From assembly GCF_900103455.1 (NCBI RefSeq), contig NZ_FNHI01000002.1, positions 62,001 to 126,000 of the forward strand: a stretch of 64,000 bases of DNA. The letters run 5' to 3'. The notes under the pieces were generated by a model. It searched no databases. It worked only from the letters and a program-made list of their open reading frames with translations, and was not told the origin of the DNA. Source of the stretch: Streptomyces wuyuanensis (GTDB lineage Bacteria > Actinomycetota > Actinomycetes > Streptomycetales > Streptomycetaceae). The translations under genes and the position numbers were made by a program. Below, in pieces: positions 17,017 through 26,639 of this stretch (position 1 is its first letter; each line of letters begins with the position of its first letter).

Positions 17017-17946
17017 ATGAACGCCCGTCTGCGCACCCTCGGCGGCAAGACCGCCGGTCCCGGCCGGCCCGTCTACGTCACCGGCGAGATCGGCATCAAC
17101 CACAACGGCGACCTGGACAACGCCTTCGCGCTGATCGACGCCGCCGCCGACGCCGGCTGCGACGCGGTCAAGTTCCAGAAGCGCACCCCGGAGATCTGCA
17201 CCCCCCGCGACCAGTGGGACATCGAGCGGGACACGCCCTGGGGCCGGATGACGTACATCGACTACCGCCACCGCGTGGAGTTCGGCGAGGACGAGTACCG
17301 CGCCATAGACGAGCACTGCCGCGAGCGCGGCATCGACTGGTTCGCCTCCCCGTGGGACACCGAGGCCGTCGCCTTCCTGGAGAAGTTCGACGTCCCCGCC
17401 CACAAGGTGGCCTCCGCGTCCCTCACGGACGACGAACTGCTGCGCGAGCTGCGCGCCACCGGCAGGACGGTCATCCTGTCCACCGGGATGTCGACGCCGA
17501 AGCAGATCCGGCACGCCGTCGAGGTCCTCGGCAGCGAGAACATCCTCCTCTGCCACGCCACCTCGACGTACCCGGCCAAGGCCGAGGAGCTCAACCTCCG
17601 CGTCATCAACAGCCTGATGCAGGAGTACCCGAACGTGCCGATCGGCTACTCCGGCCACGAGACCGGGCTGCAGACCACGCTCGCCGCCGTCGCGCTCGGC
17701 GCCGCCTTCGTCGAGCGCCACATCACCCTCGACCGCGCCATGTGGGGCTCGGACCAGGCCGCCTCCGTCGAGCCCGGCGGTCTGCAGCGCATGGTCCGCG
17801 ACATCCGCACCATCGAGGCGGCCCTCGGCGACGGCGTGAAGAAGGTCTACGAGTCCGAGCTCGCCCCGATGAGGAAGCTCCGCCGCGTCCCCGGCGTCGT
17901 CGCCGAGGCCGAGCAGGGCGAGCGGGCCGAGCCGGCCGCGGTCTGA
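17017..17946 (+). CDS. neuB: N-acetylneuraminate/Kdn-9-phosphate synthase family (NeuB)
   Basis: This 309-residue TIM-barrel enzyme condenses phosphoenolpyruvate with a mannose-type sugar to give a nine-carbon nonulosonic acid or its 9-phosphate. Conserved segments are VYVTGEIGINHNGDL, AGCDAVKFQKRTP, WFASPWD, HKVASASLTDDELL, VILSTGMST, LLCHATSTYPA, IGYSGHETGLQTTLAAVALG and VERHITLDRAMWGSDQAAS. The antifreeze-like SAF C-terminal domain of many NeuB proteins is absent, and the protein ends soon after the barrel. It lies in an operon with the CMP-synthetase/HAD fusion. Given the phosphatase, a phosphorylated acceptor (ManNAc-6-P or mannose-6-P) is the likely substrate. S. coelicolor is known to carry Kdn in its cell wall. 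Confidence 0.92.
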   Translation: MNARLRTLGGKTAGPGRPVYVTGEIGINHNGDLDNAFALIDAAADAGCDAVKFQKRTPEICTPRDQWDIERDTPWGRMTYIDYRHRVEFGEDEYRAIDEHCRERGIDWFASPWDTEAVAFLEKFDVPAHKVASASLTDDELLRELRATGRTVILSTGMSTPKQIRHAVEVLGSENILLCHATSTYPAKAEELNLRVINSLMQEYPNVPIGYSGHETGLQTTLAAVALGAAFVERHITLDRAMWGSDQAASVEPGGLQRMVRDIRTIEAALGDGVKKVYESELAPMRKLRRVPGVVAEAEQGERAEPAAV

Positions 17947-17951
17947 CGACC

Positions 17952-19031
17952 ATGGACCTCGCCTTCGTCGAGAGCCCGGTCCAGCTGCTGAACGTCCTGG
18001 AGTGGGCGCACGCCCCCGCGCTCGCGGCGATACCAGCGCAGCCGGGGCCCGGCTCCGCCCCCACCGCGGCGGGCCGGGCCGGCGACCTGACGGTCGTCGT
18101 GCTGTCGCCCACCGATCCCATGTCCCGGGGCCAGCTGCGCCGGATGGCGGAGCTGGCGCGCGACGAGGGGATCACGGTGCGCTGGCAGGAGGCCCGCGGC
18201 GGCGCGGACGCGGTCGTGCGGACCGTGCGCGCGCTGGGCCCGGTGCTGCGGCGGGCCGAGCGGATCGTCATCGGCGACCCGTTCTCCCGCTATGTGCAGC
18301 TCCTGCTCGCCCTCGTGGGCACCCGGCGGCTGACGGTGGTCGACGACGGCACGGCGACCATGGAGTTCGTGGCGCAGCTGACGCGCGGCGAACGGCTGGT
18401 GCGCTGGCACCGCCGGGGCCGCCGCGGCCCGCGTGAGCTGCTGCTCGCGCCGGTCTCGGCGGCCGCCCGCCGCCGGCTCACGCCGTCGCGCTGCCGCGCC
18501 GTCGAGCTCTTCACCGCGATGCCCGTGGAGGAGGCCCCGGACGGCATCACCGTCACCCCCAACCGGTTCCGCTGGACCCGCTCGCGGTTCGGCCCTCCGC
18601 TGCTCACCCGGGGTGCGGACCTGGTGGGAACCTCGCTGGTGGAGACGGGGGTGGTCGACCTCGACCGGTATCTGGACGCAGTCGCCTCGCTCGCCGGGGC
18701 GCACGGCGCCACCCGGTACTTCGCCCATCGCCGGGAGCGCGCGGACAAGCTGCACCGGCTCGCCGCGGCCACCGGTCTGGAGATCGTCCGGCCCGATCTG
18801 CCGCTGGAGCTGATCGCCCGGCGCGGCCCGGTCGGCCGTACGGTGCTGAGCTTCCCGTCCACCGTCGTGCACACCCTGCCGCTGGCGCTCGCGGGCACCG
18901 GTGTGACGGTGGCCGTCTGCGACATCGCCCCGGAATGGCTGAAGGACACGGCGTCGCCCCGGGCCCAGGGCTTCCTCGCGGGGGTCACGGGGACGGCGCG
19001 GCACGTGCGGCGCCTCTCGGCACCCGTCTGA
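17952..19031 (+). CDS. Putative GT52/sialyltransferase-like protein
   Basis: This 359-residue protein starts LAFVESPVQLLNVLEWAHAP, the type of N-terminus found in bacterial GT52 (Lst-like) and other CMP-sialic acid transferases (CxSPxQxxN..E). It then shows ERIVIGDPFSRYVQLL with VVDDGTATMEF, the strand RYFAHRRERADKLHRL resembling the HPH/HRRE region, and VLSFPSTVVHTLPLAL with the Ser/Thr substrate motif. It is five bases from neuB and probably the last gene of the operon. Enzymatic identity is an inference from these motifs and position. It is annotated only as hypothetical in genomes I can recall. Confidence 0.7.
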   Translation: MDLAFVESPVQLLNVLEWAHAPALAAIPAQPGPGSAPTAAGRAGDLTVVVLSPTDPMSRGQLRRMAELARDEGITVRWQEARGGADAVVRTVRALGPVLRRAERIVIGDPFSRYVQLLLALVGTRRLTVVDDGTATMEFVAQLTRGERLVRWHRRGRRGPRELLLAPVSAAARRRLTPSRCRAVELFTAMPVEEAPDGITVTPNRFRWTRSRFGPPLLTRGADLVGTSLVETGVVDLDRYLDAVASLAGAHGATRYFAHRRERADKLHRLAAATGLEIVRPDLPLELIARRGPVGRTVLSFPSTVVHTLPLALAGTGVTVAVCDIAPEWLKDTASPRAQGFLAGVTGTARHVRRLSAPV

Positions 19032-19373
19032 CCGGCCGGGGCGGGGAGGAGCGGAGCCGGGTGCGCGCCCCGGTGTCCCCGACCCCGGCGGGGCCCGGCC
19101 GGCATCCTGCGGACACACGACCGAAGGTCCGTGAGACCCGCGCGCGGGCGGTGCCCTGCGTACGGACGTTCCCCCCGCGCGGCCCGGGGTACCCGTACGG
19201 GCGACCTGGACGCGACAGGAGGCCGGAGTGTCCATATCGTGGTCAGGAGCGGGTGAGCTTACCCACACCGAACGACGGCCATGCGTCGTCAGACGCATTT
19301 TCTTCCCCCTATAGGGCTGAACTTTTGTTGATCTCGAGTTAGTTGGGCCTTGAAGGGGCCTACTCTTCAACGG
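19032..19373. other. Intergenic region with terminator and inverted repeats upstream of the M20 gene
   Basis: This is a 342-bp gap. ATGCGTC-GTCA-GACGCAT (19281-19298) followed by TTTTCTT is a good intrinsic terminator for the nonulosonate operon. CCCTATAGGG is a perfect palindrome at 19307-19316. TTGAAG (19350-19355) pairs with CTTCAA (19365-19370) immediately before the likely GTG start at 19374. The last 90 bp are AT-rich for this genome and should contain the M20 gene promoter. Confidence 0.55.
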
Positions 19374-20624
19374 GTGAACCAGTTGATGTCCCGCGAGCCC
19401 GACGCCGGTCTCCCCGGCGAAGCCGAGTTGCCCGGCGACTACGTTCTGCCCGGCACGCTGTCCGACCCCCTGCGCACCGAACTCATCGCCTTCCGCCGGG
19501 ACTTGCACATGCACCCGGAGCTCGGGAACCAGGAGTTCCGCACGACCGCCGCGATCAAGGCGCGGCTGGAGGCCGCCGGCCTGCACCCGCAGGTGCTGTC
19601 GACGGGCACGGGACTCGTGTGCGACGTCGGCACGGACCGGGTCCGGCCCATGCTCGCGCTGCGCGCCGACATCGACGCCCTTCCGATCCCGGACACCAAG
19701 ACGGGCGTGCCGTACCGCTCGACCGTGCCGGACCGGGCCCACGCCTGCGGGCACGACGTGCACACCACGGCGGTCCTGGGTGCCGGCCTGGTACTCGCCG
19801 AACTCGACCGGCAGGGCCTGCTGCCCCACCCGGTGCGGCTGATCTTCCAGCCCGCGGAGGAGGTCCTGCCGGGCGGCGCGGCCGACGCGATCGAGTCCGG
19901 TGCGCTGGACGGCGTGGGCCGGATCATCGCCGTGCACTGCGACCCCCGCGTCGACGTCGGCCGGATCGGTCTGCGCATCGGCCCGATCACCTCGGCCTGC
20001 GACCGGCTGGAAATCACCCTTGACGGCCCCGGCGGCCACACCGCGCGTCCACATCTGACCACGGACCTCGTCACGGCCGCCGCCAAGATCGTCACCGAGG
20101 TCCCGGCGTTGCTGTCCCGGCGGGTCGACACCCGCTCCGGACTGGCCCTGACCTGGGGCCGCATCGAGTCCGGGCACGCCTGCAACGTCATCCCGCAGCA
20201 GGCGGAACTCGCGGGCACCGTCCGCTGCCTGGACCTGCCCGCCTGGCGCGAGGCCCCGGACCTGGTGCACGCGGCGGTCGACGAGATCGCGACGCTGCAC
20301 CGGGCCAAGTCCCAGATCAACTACATCCGCGGGGTGCCGCCCGTGGTCAACGACCCGGTGATCACGGAGCTGCTGCGCGACGCCCATGCGGCGCGGCGCG
20401 GCTCGCAGGCGATCGAGGACACCGAGCAGAGCCTCGGCGGCGAGGACTTCTCCTGGTATCTGGAGCACGTCCCGGGCGCGATGGCCCGCCTCGGCGTCCG
20501 CACTCCGGGCTCGGGATCCCGCCTCGACCTGCACCGAGGCGACTTCGATGTGGACGAGGAGGCGATCCGCGTCGGCGTCGAACTCTTCACGGCGGCGGCG
20601 CTGCTGGACGACCACCGATCGTAA
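19374..20624 (+). CDS. M20-family amidohydrolase (aminoacylase/hippurate hydrolase-like)
   Basis: This zinc hydrolase of about 416 residues cleaves amide bonds of N-acyl amino acids or similar compounds. Motifs are FRRDLHMHPELGNQEF, LALRADIDALPIPDTK with the metal-bridging Asp, HACGHDVHTTAVLGAG with the ligands, LIFQPAEEVLPGGA with the catalytic Glu pair, GGHTARPHLTTDLV in the lid domain, ALTWGRIESGHACNVIP and SLGGEDFSWYLEHVPG. GTG 19374 or ATG 19386 could start it, and neither has a strong ribosome site. It is immediately upstream of the nucleoside transporter genes but has its own stop and a separate promoter region follows. The substrate is unknown. Confidence 0.9.
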   Translation: MNQLMSREPDAGLPGEAELPGDYVLPGTLSDPLRTELIAFRRDLHMHPELGNQEFRTTAAIKARLEAAGLHPQVLSTGTGLVCDVGTDRVRPMLALRADIDALPIPDTKTGVPYRSTVPDRAHACGHDVHTTAVLGAGLVLAELDRQGLLPHPVRLIFQPAEEVLPGGAADAIESGALDGVGRIIAVHCDPRVDVGRIGLRIGPITSACDRLEITLDGPGGHTARPHLTTDLVTAAAKIVTEVPALLSRRVDTRSGLALTWGRIESGHACNVIPQQAELAGTVRCLDLPAWREAPDLVHAAVDEIATLHRAKSQINYIRGVPPVVNDPVITELLRDAHAARRGSQAIEDTEQSLGGEDFSWYLEHVPGAMARLGVRTPGSGSRLDLHRGDFDVDEEAIRVGVELFTAAALLDDHRS

Positions 20625-20697
20625 CCGGACAGTTCATCTGACGTTCGTCCAACGCGACGATCCGATAACGGCTGTCGAACACGTCTTTACCTGACAT

Positions 20698-20709
20698 CTA
20701 CGCGCGTTA
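20698..20709. promoter_or_regulatory. Variant nucleoside-regulon operator (10/12 of CTACGCGCGTAG)
   Basis: The sequence CTACGCGCGTTA starts about 74 bp before the Bmp lipoprotein gene. The left half and central CGCG are identical to the four perfect palindromes elsewhere in the window, and only the last two bases of the right half differ. A small hairpin AGCGCC-GGAAGT-GGCGCT (20726-20743) lies between it and the ribosome site. Confidence 0.6.
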
Positions 20710-20771
20710 CGATCGCCGCAAAACCAGCGCCGGAAGTGGCGCTTTCGGTCAGGTTTATAAGGAGCCTCTCA

Positions 20772-21818
20772 GTGCGCCGGATCACCAGGATCGCCACCGT
20801 GGGCATCGCGTCCGCGGCTCTCGCGCTGTCCGCCACCGCATGTGGCGGCAAGACCTCGTCCGAGGCCGGATCGGACGGCGGCACCAAGGCCGCCATCGCC
20901 TACGACATCGGCGGCCGCGGCGACCAGTCGTTCAACGACGCCGCCTACGCGGGCCTCGCCAAGGCCGAGAAGGACCTCGGTGTCAAGGGCACCGAGGCCG
21001 AGCCCAGCGAGGGCGAGGCGGACCCGGACAAGGTCCAGCGCCTCACGTCGCTGGCCCGCGCCGGCAACAACCCGGTGATCGGCGTCGGCTTCGCCTACGC
21101 CCCGGCCATCGCCGAGGTCGCGCCGAAGTTCCCGGACACCACCTTCGGTCTCATCGACGACACCTCCAAGACCGGCAAGAACATCGCCAACATGGTCTTC
21201 AACGAGGAGCAGGGCTCCTACCTGGCCGGCGTCGCCGCCGCCAAGGTGACGAAGTCCAACACCGTCGGCTTCATCGGCGGCGTCGAGACCCCGCTGATCA
21301 AGAAGTTCGAGGCGGGCTACGTCCAGGGCGTCAAGGACACCAACAAGAACGTCAACGTCAAGGTCCAGTACCTGACCCAGCCGCCGGACTTCGGTGGCTT
21401 CTCGAAGCCGGACCTCGGCAAGGCCGCTGCGCAGGGCCAGCTCGACGCCGGCGCCGACGTGATCTACGCCGCCGCCGGTCTCGCGGGCTCGGGCTCGATC
21501 GAGGCGGCCGCCAAGGCCAAGAAGTGGGCCATCGGCGTCGACTCGGACCAGTACAACCAGCAGGGCCTCGCGGCGTACAAGAACTTCATCCTCACCTCGG
21601 TGACGAAGGACGTCTCGGACGCCGTCTTCAACCTGATCAAGTCGGTCAAGGACGGCAAGCCGCAGTCCGGTGAGATCCGGTACGGCCTGGACAAGGACGG
21701 CGTCGGCCTGGCCACCTCCAACCCGGCCTTCACCGAGATGAAGGACGTCACCGCCGCGGTCGACAAGGCCAAGGCCGACATCATCGCCGGCACGATCAAG
21801 GTCAAGACCGCTCCGTAA
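20772..21818 (+). CDS. bmpA: BMP-family nucleoside-binding lipoprotein of an ABC importer
   Basis: This 348-residue substrate-binding lipoprotein has the signal peptide ITRIATVGIASAALALSATA followed by the lipidated Cys at about residue 28 (ATACGG). The mature part shows the BMP-domain motifs AYDIGGRGDQSFNDAAYAGL, VIGVGFAYAPAIAEVAPKFP, NMVFNEEQGSYLAGVAAAKV, GFIGGVETPLIKKFEAGYVQ and DVIYAAAGLAGSG. BMP proteins bind purine and pyrimidine nucleosides. GTG 20772 follows AAGGAGC by 7 bases, so upstream in-frame starts at 20736 are rejected. It is transcribed ahead of ATPase and permease genes but is separated from them by a terminator and a perfect operator, so lipoprotein and membrane parts can be made in different amounts. 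Confidence 0.93.
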   Translation: MRRITRIATVGIASAALALSATACGGKTSSEAGSDGGTKAAIAYDIGGRGDQSFNDAAYAGLAKAEKDLGVKGTEAEPSEGEADPDKVQRLTSLARAGNNPVIGVGFAYAPAIAEVAPKFPDTTFGLIDDTSKTGKNIANMVFNEEQGSYLAGVAAAKVTKSNTVGFIGGVETPLIKKFEAGYVQGVKDTNKNVNVKVQYLTQPPDFGGFSKPDLGKAAAQGQLDAGADVIYAAAGLAGSGSIEAAAKAKKWAIGVDSDQYNQQGLAAYKNFILTSVTKDVSDAVFNLIKSVKDGKPQSGEIRYGLDKDGVGLATSNPAFTEMKDVTAAVDKAKADIIAGTIKVKTAP

Positions 21819-21844
21819 CCGAGCGGCCCGACCCGATGGTCACC

Positions 21845-21882
21845 GGGTCCGGAGGGGCAGTGCGAGCCGCCCTTCCGGACCC
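21845..21882 (+). terminator. Hairpin between bmpA and the ATPase gene
   Basis: A stem GGGTCCGGA / TCCGGACCC (21845-21853 with 21874-21882) is extended inward by GGGC/GCCC. A T5 run occurs at about 21905. It probably terminates or attenuates the bmpA transcript. Confidence 0.65.
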
Positions 21883-21923
21883 CGGACCAGGTTCTGGCCA
21901 TCGGTTTTTGCTATTCGGTATCG

Positions 21924-21935
21924 CTACGCGCGTAG
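21924..21935. promoter_or_regulatory. Nucleoside-regulon operator CTACGCGCGTAG (perfect)
   Basis: A perfect 12-bp palindrome 121 bp before the ATPase start at 22045, just after the bmpA terminator. It is identical to the copies at 34145, 45591 and 50445. Confidence 0.75.
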
Positions 21936-22044
21936 AGCCCCTGGGAGCGCGGTAACTTCGCCCCACCCCTGCCCGCGCGACACCCTTATGGCGTCCGCCC
22001 TGCCCACTGCTTTCTCGCTCCTTTCCCGCCAAGGAGAGTGCGTC

Positions 22045-23609
<1,565 letters not shown>

Positions 23610-23613
<4 letters not shown>

Positions 23614-24719
23614 AGAAGTTCGACAAGGACCGGGTGCTCCTCGGCATCGCCGGACCGGGCCTCGCCCTGGTCGTCGCCTTCCTGCTCACCTCGGTGGTGC
23701 TGCTCGTCTCGGACCGCGACCCGTTCGAGCCGTACCAGCTGATGTTCCAGACGGCCGAGTTCACGGACGTCCAGGTCAACATCCTCAACCAGGCCGGCAC
23801 GTACTACCTCGCCGCGCTCGCCGTCGCCATCGGCTTCCGGATGAACCTGTTCAACATCGGTGTGGACGGCCAGTACCGCCTCGCCGTGATGCTCGCCGCC
23901 GTCGTCGGCGCGTCCGTCGAGCTGCCCGCGCCGCTGCACATCCTGCTGATCGTGGTCGTCGCGATGCTGGTCGGCGCGCTGTGGGCCGGTATCGCGGGTG
24001 TCCTGAAGACCAGCCGCGGCGTCAGCGAGGTCGTCTCCACGATCATGCTCAACGCGATCGCCACCAGCCTGATCGCCTGGATGATCCTGCCCGCCAACCT
24101 GGGTGAGCAGCTGCCCGGCTCGAACGACCTGACCACCGGCCAGATCGCCGAGTCCGGCTGGTTCCCGGGCCTGGCGATGGAGGGTGGCACCATCTACGGC
24201 TTCACCTTCGTGGCCTTCGCCCTCGGCATCGTCTACTGGTTCACGCTCAACCGCACCCGCTTCGGCTTCGACCTGCGCGCCACCGGCGCCAGCGAGTCCG
24301 CGGCGCAGGCGAGCGGCGTCGACTCCAAGAAGATGGTTCTCACCGCCATGCTGATCTCGGGTGCGATGGCCGGTCTCGTCGGCATGCCGCTGCTGCTGGG
24401 CCAGACCCACACGTACAGCCTGAGCTTCCCGGCCGGCGTCGGCTTCACCGGCATCACCATCGCGCTGCTGGGCCGCAACAACCCGATCGGCATCTTCTTC
24501 GCCGCGCTCCTCATCTCCTTCATCGAGAAGACCTCGGCCGACCTGGACCAGTTCGGCTACGAGAAGGAGATCGCGACGATCATGCAGGGACTCATCGTGA
24601 TCTCGGTCGTCGTGTCCTACGAACTCGTCCGCCAGTACGGGCTCCGCCGCCAGCAGCAGAAGGTCGGCGAGGAGCTCGCCGCCCAGGCCCGCAAGAACAA
24701 GGAAGAGGTTGCGCTGTGA
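23610..24719 (+). CDS. ABC transporter permease (BMP-type nucleoside importer), first subunit
   Basis: This 369-residue inner-membrane permease of the BPD_transp_2 family has about eight to ten hydrophobic helices, starting GIAGPGLALVVAFLLTSVVL. Conserved segments are AALAVAIGFRMNLFNIGVDG, GALWAGIAGVLKTSRGVSEV, ISGAMAGLVGMPLLLG and GFTGITIALLGRNNPIGI. A basic C-terminal tail follows the last helix. It is coupled to the ATPase gene by an ATGA overlap and pairs with the second permease at 24841 to form the channel. A 42-codon ORF begins in its last bases (GTGA overlap). Confidence 0.93.
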
Positions 24720-24844
24720 GTGACGCGCGCGCGGCCGACGGGCCGCAGACGACGACGAAGGACGCGGCTCTGAGCCGCGTGGACGGAGACCGGGGCACCA
24801 CCCAGGCGTCAGCGCCGGGGGAGAACGAAATGAGGACGGCATGA
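24716..24844 (+). CDS. Candidate 42-residue micro-ORF linking the two permease genes
   Basis: GTG 24716 overlaps the first permease stop (GTGA), and its TGA at 24842-24844 overlaps the ATG of the second permease (ATGA). The frame thus bridges the gap exactly and would keep ribosomes on the message. GGAAGAGG lies about 8 bases upstream. The predicted peptide is hydrophilic (VSDARAADGPQTTTKDAALS and so on), without membrane segment or motif. It may be a coupling leader rather than a functional protein. Conservation is unknown to me. Confidence 0.4.
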   Translation: MSDARAADGPQTTTKDAALSRVDGDRGTTQASAPGENEMRTA

Positions 24845-26112
24845 GCGAGTCCACGAGCACGGTCTCGATGACGAGCACCGCGCCCAAGAAGGGCGGTGGA
24901 CGCCCCACGCTGTCCCTGCCGGTCATCTTGCTGATCATCGCGGCCGGTCTCGCGCTGTTCTCCCTGGTCCGCGTGATCAGCGGCGCCAACGACCTGACCT
25001 CGGTCGGCCAGGTCTCCGGCGCCCTCCAGCTGGCCGTTCCGATCGGCCTCGCCGGCCTCGGCGGTCTCTGGGCCGAGCGGGCCGGTGTCGTCAACATCGG
25101 CCTCGAAGGCATGATGATCATGGGCACCTGGTTCGGTGCCTGGGCCGGCTTCCAGTGGGGCCCGTGGACCGGTGTCCTGATGGGCATCGTCGGCGGCGCG
25201 CTCGGCGGCCTGCTGCACGCGATCATGACGGTGACGTTCAACGTGAACCACATCGTCTCGGGTGTGGCGATCAACATCCTCGCCATCGGTGTCACCCGCT
25301 ACCTGTCGAACTTCACCTTCGCCGAGGCCCCGGGCGGCTCGTCGAAGCAGTCCCCGCGCATCGACCCGATCACCGAGATCACCGTTCCGGGGCTCTCGGA
25401 AGCCCTGGGGGACGTCCAGGCCAAGCACTGGTTCTTCGTCTCGGACCTGGCGGGCGTGCTCGGCGGCCTGGTCACCAACCTGTCGCTGCTGACCGTCCTC
25501 GCGCTGCTGCTCGTGCCCGCCACCTGGTGGATCCTGTGGCGGACCGGCTTCGGCCTGCGGCTGCGGTCCTGCGGTGAGAACCCCGTCGCCGCCGAGACCC
25601 TCGGCGTCAACGTCTACAAGTACAAGTACATCGCCGTGATCGTCTCCGGCGCGCTGGCCGGACTCGGCGGAGCGTTCCTCGTGATCGTCTCCACCGGCAT
25701 CTACCAGGAGGGTCAGACCGGCGGCCGCGGCTACATCGGTCTCGCCGCGATGATCTTCGGCAACTGGATGCCCGGAGGCATGGCGCTGGGCGCCGGACTG
25801 TTCGGCTTCACCGACAGCCTCAAGCTGCGCGGCGGTGCCGAGAACGTCCACGCCATGCTGCTGCTCCTGGCGATCCTGCTGGTGCTCGTCCTCGCCTGGC
25901 AGCTGTACAAGAAGAAGTACTGGCAGGGCGCGATCTCCCTCGCCGTCGCCGGTCTGCTCTTCGCCTGGTACGGACTCACCGACGCGCTGCCCAGCCAGTT
26001 CGTGGACGCCGCGCCGTACGTCACCACGCTGCTGGTGCTCGCCCTGTCGGCACAGCGCCTGCGGCCGCCCAAGGCCGACGGCCTGCCGTACAAGAAGGGC
26101 CAGGGCAAGTGA
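24841..26112 (+). CDS. ABC transporter permease (BMP-type nucleoside importer), second subunit
   Basis: This 423-residue BPD_transp_2 permease has the first helix at about 20-42 (LPVILLIIAAGLALFSLVRV) and many further hydrophobic segments. Conserved stretches are VPIGLAGLGGLWAERAGVVN, IGLEGMMIMGTW, VNHIVSGVAINILAIGVTRY and GRGYIGLAAMIFGNWMPGG. The large loop at about 155-195 (EAPGGSSKQSPRIDP) is typical. Its last codons overlap the cytidine deaminase gene (GTGA at 26109), so importer and first catabolic enzyme are made together. Confidence 0.93.
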   Translation: MSESTSTVSMTSTAPKKGGGRPTLSLPVILLIIAAGLALFSLVRVISGANDLTSVGQVSGALQLAVPIGLAGLGGLWAERAGVVNIGLEGMMIMGTWFGAWAGFQWGPWTGVLMGIVGGALGGLLHAIMTVTFNVNHIVSGVAINILAIGVTRYLSNFTFAEAPGGSSKQSPRIDPITEITVPGLSEALGDVQAKHWFFVSDLAGVLGGLVTNLSLLTVLALLLVPATWWILWRTGFGLRLRSCGENPVAAETLGVNVYKYKYIAVIVSGALAGLGGAFLVIVSTGIYQEGQTGGRGYIGLAAMIFGNWMPGGMALGAGLFGFTDSLKLRGGAENVHAMLLLLAILLVLVLAWQLYKKKYWQGAISLAVAGLLFAWYGLTDALPSQFVDAAPYVTTLLVLALSAQRLRPPKADGLPYKKGQGK

Positions 26113-26537
26113 CGCCCGGCCCCGCGCCGGCCGCCGGCGCCGTCGACTGGGAAGCCCTTCGCGAGGCGGCGCGGGACGCGATGTCCCACGCGTACGTCCC
26201 GTACTCGGGCTACCCGGTCGGTGCGGCCGCCCTCGTCGACGACGGCCGCACCATCACCGGCTGCAACGTCGAGAACGCCTCCTACGGGCTGTCGCTGTGC
26301 GCCGAGTGCGGACTCGTCTCACAGCTGCACGCCTCGGGCGGCGGCCGGCTCACGCACTTCACCTGCGTGGACGGCAACGGCGACGTGCTGATGCCGTGCG
26401 GCCGCTGCCGCCAGCTGCTGTACGAGTTCGGCGGCCCCGGTCTGCTGCTGGAGACCGAGGCGGGCATCCTGCCCCTCTCCGAGATGCTGCCCCTGGCCTT
26501 CGGCCCGGAGAAGCTCGGCCCGGAGAAGCTCGGCTAG
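26109..26537 (+). CDS. cdd: Cytidine deaminase
   Basis: This 142-residue zinc enzyme converts cytidine and deoxycytidine to uridine and deoxyuridine. The zinc/catalytic motif is NVENASYGLSLCAECG (Cys ligand and catalytic Glu), and the second ligand pair is MPCGRCRQLLYEFG. SHAYVPYSGYPVGAA is the usual N-terminal substrate loop. GTG 26109 overlaps the permease stop. The C-terminus carries a perfect 15-bp tandem duplication (26501-26530) that repeats GPEKL, so the protein ends FGPEKLGPEKLG. A terminator-like hairpin follows before deoA. Confidence 0.95.
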   Translation: MTPGPAPAAGAVDWEALREAARDAMSHAYVPYSGYPVGAAALVDDGRTITGCNVENASYGLSLCAECGLVSQLHASGGGRLTHFTCVDGNGDVLMPCGRCRQLLYEFGGPGLLLETEAGILPLSEMLPLAFGPEKLGPEKLG

Positions 26538-26564
26538 GCCCCGCGGGGCCATCATCCTGGCGGT

Positions 26565-26605
26565 CCCTCCGCTGCTCCGGCGGAGGGGCCGCGCCATTTT
26601 TCGCA
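26565..26605 (+). terminator. Hairpin plus T-run between cdd and deoA
   Basis: The stem CCCTCCGC / GCGGAGGG (26565-26572 with 26580-26587) is followed by a T5 run at about 26597-26601. It may terminate or attenuate the importer-cdd operon before deoA. Confidence 0.7.
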
Positions 26606-26639
26606 CCACCTGGTTCGCACCCGGAAGGACCCCAAGCAC

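Noticed and set aside
11841..19031. Cluster considered as a secondary-metabolite (antibiotic) gene cluster
   Set aside because: No PKS, NRPS, terpene or other tailoring genes are present. The content fits a cell-envelope nonulosonic acid polymer.
17847..20615. 922-codon open frame on the minus strand across neuB, the GT52-like and M20 genes
   Set aside because: It is a shadow of three well-supported plus-strand genes. High-GC coding produces long open frames on the opposite strand, and its translation is Arg/Gly/Gln-rich without domains.
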